A stretch of DNA of 64,000 nt, taken from NCBI GenBank assembly GCA_016794345.1, contig JAEUKE010000276.1:1-64000 (forward strand), given 5' to 3'. Shown here piece by piece: positions 59,693-64,000 of this stretch (position 1 is the first letter of the stretch; each line of letters opens with the position of its first letter). The notes beneath the pieces are model-generated. The model was not told the DNA's origin. It made no database searches and saw nothing but the letters and a program-made list of their open reading frames with translations. The position numbers and the translations under genes are program-made. This DNA comes from Myxococcales bacterium. Its GTDB lineage: Bacteria > Myxococcota_A > Polyangia > Polyangiales > Polyangiaceae.

Positions 59693-59731
59693 GCTCACCG
59701 AGGCTCGTCGACGGCCAGAGCCGCGGTGAGC
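59693..59731. terminator. Two-part hairpin between convergent genes
   Basis: GCTCACCG, one mismatch, GGCTC, an 11-base loop, GAGCC, one mismatch, CGGTGAGC: 13 paired bases. It starts 2 bases after the stop of the exported protein and lies 24 bases from the convergent stop. It is the longest stem in the window. Confidence 0.65.
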
Positions 59732-59754
59732 GGCGTGTCGCGCGGCCTGCGCGC

Positions 59755-60912
59755 TCAGCCGCGCCCGAGGAGGAACGGCAATAGCTCGACCGGGTGGGCG
59801 GACGACGAGAGAGGCTCGATCGCCAGCTCGTCGAAGATGGCGACGGTCGCCGATGGCGCCCAAAGGCCCACCCCTCCCGGCACGGCGAGCGTCGCGTCGT
59901 GTGCCTCGATCACCTTTCGCCCGTTCCACATCACGGCCAGGCGCGACGACCGCGCCTCGATCGCCAGCTCTTGCCAGACGCCATGATCCGACGGGGCCGG
60001 CACGCTGGCGAGCGTCCGCGGCATGCCCCCGAGGACGACCTCGAGCGCGATTCGGTCGGTGGTCGAGTCGATGTGAGCGACGTAATGGTTCGCCTCGTCG
60101 TGGAACCGGAAGACGAGCCCACACGCCGAGCCGGTCTCACCGACCTTGCATCGGGTGGACGCGCGAACGTCGCGCGAGCGCGCGGCCTGCGCGACGGCGA
60201 GCGCGGGCCGTCCGTCGGCGTCGCCGGCGTGGTTCACCAGCGCGCGGCCTCCGGTCGCAGGCGCGTGGTCCGTCAGGACCCAGGCGCCGCCGCCAGGAAT
60301 GGGCGCGACGAAGCCCAGCTCCGCGAAATCGGTCGCGGGCTCCGTGAACGTCCATCGGTGGGACCGCGCCGCGGCGTCCGGCTCTGCGTCGCGCAGCGAC
60401 CCGATCACGAAGACGCCGAGCCCGACCATCGCGAGCGAGGCGACGAGCGGTCGCCACACGGGTCCGCCGCGGGGCGCGCGCGGACGCTCCGGTTGGAGGC
60501 GCGCGTCGAAGAGCTCCGGGCGCCTGACCACGACGACCGGCGGGCCGTCGGCGCCGTCCCTGTAGGGAGAGATCGCGAGCGCCGGAGCCGTCTCGTGATC
60601 GGCGGCGTCGAGCAGGAGCTCCAGCCAGAAGAGCCGCGCGCGCTCCTCCGCGAGCTGGGCGCGCCATCGCCGCGCGAGCAAGAGACCCGCGAGCGAGACC
60701 GCAAACCCTACGCCCAGCGCGATGGTGAGGTGCGCGCCGGCTCGCCCGGGCGCGAGCCCCGGCGCGGCGAGGCCGAGGAGCGCACGAACGGCCAGACCGA
60801 GGACACCTGCCAGCGACACCAGCTCGAGGACGCGGTGGCGGCGCTCGAGCCGCTGCACCTGGAGCTGACAAACGCGGCGGGCCTCGGCGATGCGGGTCCG
60901 TTCGATAGCCAT
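59755..60912 (-). CDS. Membrane protein with concanavalin-like (DUF1080/LamG-type) domain
   Basis: 385 residues from ATG 60912, next to AAGG. Two N-terminal helices (about 28-50, 62-82) and a third (about 155-172) flank a cytoplasmic-type segment. The C-terminal ~200 residues form a jelly-roll-like domain: RWTFTEPATDFAELGFVAP, VFRFHDEANHYVAHIDSTTDRIALEVV, WQELAIEARSSRLAVMWNGRKVIEAHDATL and GVGLWAPSATVAIFDELAIEPL, as in glycan-binding DUF1080/LamG proteins. Possibly a cell-surface sugar sensor. It lies 62 bases downstream of the histidine kinase. Confidence 0.8.
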   Translation of the reverse strand: MAIERTRIAEARRVCQLQVQRLERRHRVLELVSLAGVLGLAVRALLGLAAPGLAPGRAGAHLTIALGVGFAVSLAGLLLARRWRAQLAEERARLFWLELLLDAADHETAPALAISPYRDGADGPPVVVVRRPELFDARLQPERPRAPRGGPVWRPLVASLAMVGLGVFVIGSLRDAEPDAAARSHRWTFTEPATDFAELGFVAPIPGGGAWVLTDHAPATGGRALVNHAGDADGRPALAVAQAARSRDVRASTRCKVGETGSACGLVFRFHDEANHYVAHIDSTTDRIALEVVLGGMPRTLASVPAPSDHGVWQELAIEARSSRLAVMWNGRKVIEAHDATLAVPGGVGLWAPSATVAIFDELAIEPLSSSAHPVELLPFLLGRG

Positions 60913-60942
60913 CCTTGAAGCATGCCTCACGATCCTTGAAGC
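60911..60942. repeat. 11-bp direct repeat spaced by two helical turns
   Basis: ATCCTTGAAGC at 60911-60921 and 60932-60942, centres 21 bases apart, covering the start codon of the jelly-roll protein gene (GCTTCAAGGAT on its strand). The first copy also supplies the AAGG ribosome signal. A regulator bound here would block translation start or transcription. Confidence 0.5.
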
Positions 60943-60974
60943 GCCAAGCTTCGGGGACCGAGCCGGCGCCCTCC

Positions 60975-62372
60975 TCACGAGGCGAGCGGCAGGACGAGGG
61001 TGACCACCGTGCCTCGGCCGGCTCGGCTCTCGATGAGCAGCTCTCCTTGCATGCGCCGCGTGAGCTCGTGGGCGATGGCGAGCCCCAGCCCCGCCCCTCG
61101 CGGCCCCGCGCCCGGCGCTCGGGTGCGTGACGGGTCGGCTCGGTAGAATCGCTCCTTCACGTGCGCGAGGTGCTCGGGCGCGATGCCCTCGCCCTCGTCG
61201 AGCACGCGGAGCCGCGCGCGGCCGCCGCTCTCGTCGGCCTCGAACGTCACCGTGGCGCCTCGCGGCGTGTGTTTCAGCGCGTTGTCCCCCAGCGCCCGAA
61301 GGACCTGGCGGAGCCGCGCCAGGTTCGCCATCGCGAAGACCGGGCGAGCGCTGGTGGCGAGCGAGAGGCCACGCTCCTCCGCGAGGGGTCTCAGCTGGAG
61401 CGCGACCTCCTCGACCACGTCGGCGAGAGGAACGGGGGCGAGCTCGAGCATCGCGTCGGTAGCGTCGAGCCGGGCCAGGTCGAGGAGCTCCGACAGGAGC
61501 TCCGAGAGCTCTCCTGCGTCGCGCGAGAGCTGCGTGAGCTCAGCGGCGAGCACGTGATCGCGGTGCTCCGTGTCGGCCGCGAGGAGATCGGCGCGAGCAC
61601 GCAACACGGCCACCGGCGTCCTCAGCTCGTGGCTCGCGTCGGCGATGAAGCGGCGCTGACGCTCCATCGCCAGCTCGATGGGGCGCATCGCGCGGCCGGC
61701 GAGGAAGAGACTGCTGGCCGCCGAGAGCACGAGCCCGGCGATCCCGGTCAGGGCGAGGATGACGAGCGTGCGCGAGAGCGTCGCGTCGGCGCCCGCGCGC
61801 GACCGCGCGACCTGGACGGCCGCCACCACGGCCGAGCCGGCGCGGACCGGCACCGACAAGACGCGGAGCGCGGACGTGGGGCCGCCGGCGTCCGAGTAGC
61901 GCTCTCGGCCGCCCAACGCGTCCGCGAGCGCCGCCGAGTCGGGCAGGCCTTCGGGCGAAGGGGGACCGCCGACCACGGCTACGTCCCTCGTGGACGTGGC
62001 GACGATGATGACGGCATCGCCATCCCTCACGCCGCCGATCGCGGCCGCCAGCGCGCCCGCCTCGAGGGCCGGCGCGGCTCGAGACCGCCCGTGGTGTTCG
62101 TCGTCGTCGTCGTCGTCATCGTCGTCGTCGTGTCTGCGATCGCGACCGCGCTCCCGATCCTCGGCGGCGCGCCCGACGACGACGGGGGAGAGATCTCGCG
62201 TCGCGCGCTCCGCGAGCTCGTGGAGCTCCGCGTCGAGGTGTGACGAGCTCGAGCGGATGCTCGTGAGCGCCGCCGCGCCGAGCGTCACCACGAGGACGAT
62301 GGCCAGGACGACGAGGTTGACCGCGGCGAGGCGGTACCGCACACGCGACGCCTCGCGCCCCGCGGCGCTCAT
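60975..62372 (-). CDS. Sensor histidine kinase with an Asp-rich outer loop
   Basis: 465 residues. TM1 (about 15-38) and TM2 (about 201-226) enclose a ~160-residue periplasmic sensor. It contains ten consecutive Asp (82-91) flanked by RRH and EHH, an acidic/His tract likely to bind cations. HAMP-like and dimerisation regions follow with H-box His248 in ASHELRTPVAVL, then the N box DNALKHTPRGA, and G boxes DEGEGI and GAGLGLAIAHEL. The start ATG overlaps the regulator stop (ATGA), so kinase and regulator are coupled. Confidence 0.93.
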   Translation of the reverse strand: MSAAGREASRVRYRLAAVNLVVLAIVLVVTLGAAALTSIRSSSSHLDAELHELAERATRDLSPVVVGRAAEDRERGRDRRHDDDDDDDDDDEHHGRSRAAPALEAGALAAAIGGVRDGDAVIIVATSTRDVAVVGGPPSPEGLPDSAALADALGGRERYSDAGGPTSALRVLSVPVRAGSAVVAAVQVARSRAGADATLSRTLVILALTGIAGLVLSAASSLFLAGRAMRPIELAMERQRRFIADASHELRTPVAVLRARADLLAADTEHRDHVLAAELTQLSRDAGELSELLSELLDLARLDATDAMLELAPVPLADVVEEVALQLRPLAEERGLSLATSARPVFAMANLARLRQVLRALGDNALKHTPRGATVTFEADESGGRARLRVLDEGEGIAPEHLAHVKERFYRADPSRTRAPGAGPRGAGLGLAIAHELTRRMQGELLIESRAGRGTVVTLVLPLAS

Positions 62373-63043
62373 CGATCGCCCATCGAGTAGCCGACACCGC
62401 GCACGGTGCGGATGAGGGGCGTCGAGCCGCGGTGCTCCAGCTTCTCTCGCAGGTAATGGACGTAGGTATCCACGACGTTGCTCGAGCCCTCGTAGTCGTC
62501 GGGCCAGACGGCGGCGAGGATCTGGTCTCGACTGACGACGCGGCCGGCGTTCTTCATCAGGTACTCGAGGAGCGAGAACTCGCGCGCCGTCAGATCGATC
62601 CTGCGCGAGCCACGCGCGGCCTCGCGCTTCATCCGGTCGAGCACGAGGTCCCCCACGCGAAGGGCCGTCGAAGACGGGTCGTCTGCCTTCCGCCGGAGCA
62701 GGGCGCGGACGCGCGCGGCGAGCTCCGGGAACGCAAACGGCTTGACGAGGTAGTCGTCTGCTCCCGCGTCGAGCCCGGCGACGCGATCGTCCACCGCGTC
62801 GCGCGCCGTGAGCATGAGGATGGGGATGGCGATCTTCTGTCGCCGCAGGCGCATGCTGATCTCGAGGCCGCTCATGGTCGGCAGCATGACGTCGAGCACC
62901 AGGAGATCGTGCGCCGCGGTCCGCGCGCGCTCGAAGCCCTCGTGGCCGTCGCCGACCGCCTCGACTTCGTAGCCCTCTCGAACGAGGTTTCGCGCGAGCA
63001 AGTCGCGCAGCCTCGGCTCGTCCTCGACCACCAGGATCCGCAC
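62369..63043 (-). CDS. OmpR-family response regulator
   Basis: 224 residues. The receiver has acidic pocket ED (7-8), phosphoacceptor Asp51 in LLVLDVMLPTMSG, and the Thr/Lys pair in LMLTARD and LVKPF. The winged helix includes RRIDLTAREFSLLEYLMKNAGRVVSRDQIL and VDTYVHYLREKLE. It heads the two-gene operon with the kinase. The divergent genes at 63147 onward are the obvious targets. Confidence 0.95.
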   Translation of the reverse strand: MRILVVEDEPRLRDLLARNLVREGYEVEAVGDGHEGFERARTAAHDLLVLDVMLPTMSGLEISMRLRRQKIAIPILMLTARDAVDDRVAGLDAGADDYLVKPFAFPELAARVRALLRRKADDPSSTALRVGDLVLDRMKREAARGSRRIDLTAREFSLLEYLMKNAGRVVSRDQILAAVWPDDYEGSSNVVDTYVHYLREKLEHRGSTPLIRTVRGVGYSMGDR

Positions 63044-63075
63044 GGCGAGAACCTAGCACCGCGTGAGCGCGGTTC

Positions 63076-63091
63076 ATGAGAGCCCTCTCAT
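63076..63091. promoter_or_regulatory. Palindrome ATGAGAG-CC-CTCTCAT in the divergent promoter
   Basis: Perfect 7-bp arms, 33 bases upstream of the response-regulator start and 56 upstream of the divergent gene at 63147. A second palindrome CTCTCGAGAG (63113-63122) lies closer to the latter. Plausible regulator binding sites in the only intergenic gap between the two operons. Confidence 0.45.
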
Positions 63092-63146
63092 CTTGGCCCC
63101 AGGCGGCTCCCACTCTCGAGAGGCATCGTTGGCGAAGGAGACGAAC

Positions 63147-63479
63147 ATGAAAGAATCCACGGGTCGCCCCGGTGTCGCGTTGGCTGCCGTTGCGGCAGCT
63201 TGCACCCTCGCCGTCGGCGTGACGGTCGGAACGCTCATCGCCCTCGCCGGTCCGAGCGAGCCGTCGGCACGAACGGAGCCTCCAACTGCGGCGACTGCCG
63301 CCAGCACGACGGCGGCGGAGGCGCCGCCGGCCTCGGCAGATCCAGGATCCGGCCCGGCCGAGGAGCCGCCGCCGGCCTTCGATGTGCGCACCGCCTCGGA
63401 CGAGACGCGCCACGAATCGCGACGGCGCCACCACGAGCATGAGGAGCGCGAGGAGGAGGACGACGACGATGACGACTGA
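63147..63479 (+). CDS. Small membrane protein with a His/Glu/Asp-rich tail
   Basis: 110 residues from ATG 63147, with AGGAG upstream. One membrane helix (about 9-35, VALAAVAAACTLAVGVTVGTLIAL) is followed by a Thr/Ala/Pro linker and a C-terminal tract with RHHEHEEREEE and then six Asp. By the positive-inside rule the tail is outside the cytoplasm, like the Asp run of the divergent sensor kinase. Likely metal-cation binding. The stop overlaps the next start by 11 bases. Confidence 0.8.
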   Translation: MKESTGRPGVALAAVAAACTLAVGVTVGTLIALAGPSEPSARTEPPTAATAASTTAAEAPPASADPGSGPAEEPPPAFDVRTASDETRHESRRRHHEHEEREEEDDDDDD

Positions 63480-63756
63480 GCGGCGACCGTCCCACGAGGT
63501 GGCCACGTCGGCCTACAAGCTCTGGATCATCGCAGCGTTGCTCGCGACCTACGCGGCCGTCGTCGCGATCGCCTACGGTCGCCTCGACCGTCCCGCGGCT
63601 TCCGAGGAAACCGCCTTGGCGGATGCGCCGGGCTCGACCGCGCGCGCGCCGACGGGGTCGAAGACGACCTCCGCGACGAGGTCTGCTTCACCGCCACCCC
63701 GCCCGGTCGCCAAGGCGAAGACGCGCGCGCCGCGCGTCCGCACGCGGAGCTCCTGA
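63469..63756 (+). CDS. Small membrane protein with Pro/Ala/basic tail
   Basis: 95 residues from ATG 63469, inside the end of the previous gene. One helix (about 18-37, LWIIAALLATYAAVVAIAYG), then a Ser/Thr/Pro-rich outer segment ending in basic residues (AKTRAPRVRTRSS). No family recognised. Its stop TGA shares a base with the ATG of the ApbE gene, so three genes are coupled. Confidence 0.75.
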   Translation: MTTERRPSHEVATSAYKLWIIAALLATYAAVVAIAYGRLDRPAASEETALADAPGSTARAPTGSKTTSATRSASPPPRPVAKAKTRAPRVRTRSS

Positions 63757-64000
63757 TGGGCGGCTTCCACGCAATGGGAACCGAGGTCACCGTCCTCGCG
63801 CCGGCGGCCTCCGCCATCGAGGAGGCCGCGCTCACACGGGCGATCGCCGCCATCTTCGCCGAGCTGGAAGGCACCTTCAGCCGCTTTCGCCGCACGAGCC
63901 TGCTTTCCCGACTGAACCGCGCGAACCAGGCGCTGTCTCTGCCGCCGGAGGTGCTCGCGCTGCTCGATCGAGCCGGCGCCTACTTCGAACGCACCGGCGG
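63756..64000 (+). CDS. apbE: ApbE-family FAD:protein FMN transferase (5' part, cut by window edge)
   Basis: The first 81 residues are present: GGFHAMGTEVTVLAP, then FAELEGTFSRFRRTSLLSRLNRA, characteristic of ApbE, which attaches FMN covalently to Thr/Ser of exported redox proteins. No lipobox or signal peptide is seen in this fragment, so the enzyme may be cytoplasmic or take a later start. It is translationally coupled to the two small membrane proteins and probably controlled by the divergent two-component system. The flavin acceptor protein would be expected just beyond the window. Confidence 0.85.
   Translation, partial: MGGFHAMGTEVTVLAPAASAIEEAALTRAIAAIFAELEGTFSRFRRTSLLSRLNRANQALSLPPEVLALLDRAGAYFERTG

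Noticed and set aside
62098..62130. A GTC trinucleotide run as a phase-variable contingency repeat
   Set aside because: It is interrupted by one ATC and length changes keep frame, so it codes an Asp tract rather than an on/off switch.

Overview
The window is about 70% GC, densely coded, and almost every codon ends in G or C. Its gene content fits a myxobacterium-like organism (Myxococcota, probably the Polyangia/Polyangiales). The signs are two Ser/Thr protein kinases, sigma-54 activators, many lipoproteins with Gly/Ser/Thr-rich linkers and Cys-rich repeats, thrombospondin-type-3/OmpA proteins, a stand-alone fatty acyl-AMP ligase with its own carrier protein, and frequent GTG/TTG starts with 4-base GTGA/ATGA overlaps. 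No rRNA, tRNA, CRISPR array, integrase or transposase was recognised. The taxonomic call is inference from gene content.

Layout. 1-0.8 kb: a gene fragment running off the left edge, then an intergenic patch with a tandem 58-bp repeat and hairpins. 0.8-16 kb: mostly single genes of secretion, envelope and redox type: a papain-like lipoprotein, an FMN alpha-hydroxy-acid oxidase, a GIDE-domain membrane protein, Cys-repeat lipoproteins, a quinone-oxidoreductase-like enzyme, a CehA/McbA-type PHP lipoprotein behind an MFS transporter carrying a PDZ-like insert, an OmpA/TSP3 protein, a CrtI-like flavoprotein and a DUF4336 protein. 16-24 kb is regulatory: an NtrC-family response regulator that has lost the sigma-54 contact motif; a fatty acyl-AMP ligase/acyl carrier protein pair; and, divergent from the pair, a sigma-54-type promoter reading into a beta-barrel protein, a complete sigma-54 activator and a Ser/Thr kinase. 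23-30 kb: a PEGA-like lipoprotein/repeat protein/PhoD phosphatase operon, a secreted esterase, a metal-complex binding protein and a second kinase. 30-41 kb: a large lipoprotein, PriA, LolA, a Cys-cluster protein, a C45 acyltransferase-like hydrolase, a GT2 glycosyltransferase, 5-formyl-THF cyclo-ligase, a ferritin-like lipoprotein and a LysR regulator. 41-47 kb: an operon of a 58-residue zinc-ribbon protein, a membrane-transporter/HEAT/cyclic-nucleotide-binding fusion and polyphosphate:AMP phosphotransferase, then a methyltransferase and a PAP2 phosphatase. 47-53.4 kb: an ECF sigma factor with a downstream membrane partner, outer-membrane and small secreted proteins, TyrRS and an IHF-beta-like protein. 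53-61 kb: a GT-C-like membrane protein, a Sel1/SseB protein, an LLM flavin oxidoreductase and several membrane proteins. 61-64 kb: a two-component system divergent from two small membrane proteins and an ApbE flavin transferase cut by the right edge.

Main points for a second look: a palindrome TGAC-N6-GTCA present 11 times inside coding regions, spelled with locally unusual codons and resembling matS half-sites with a different spacer; a self-contained sigma-54 operon; a GAFTGA-less NtrC-type regulator; and a two-component/ApbE locus whose sensor kinase and divergent small protein both carry acidic tracts predicted to face the periplasm.
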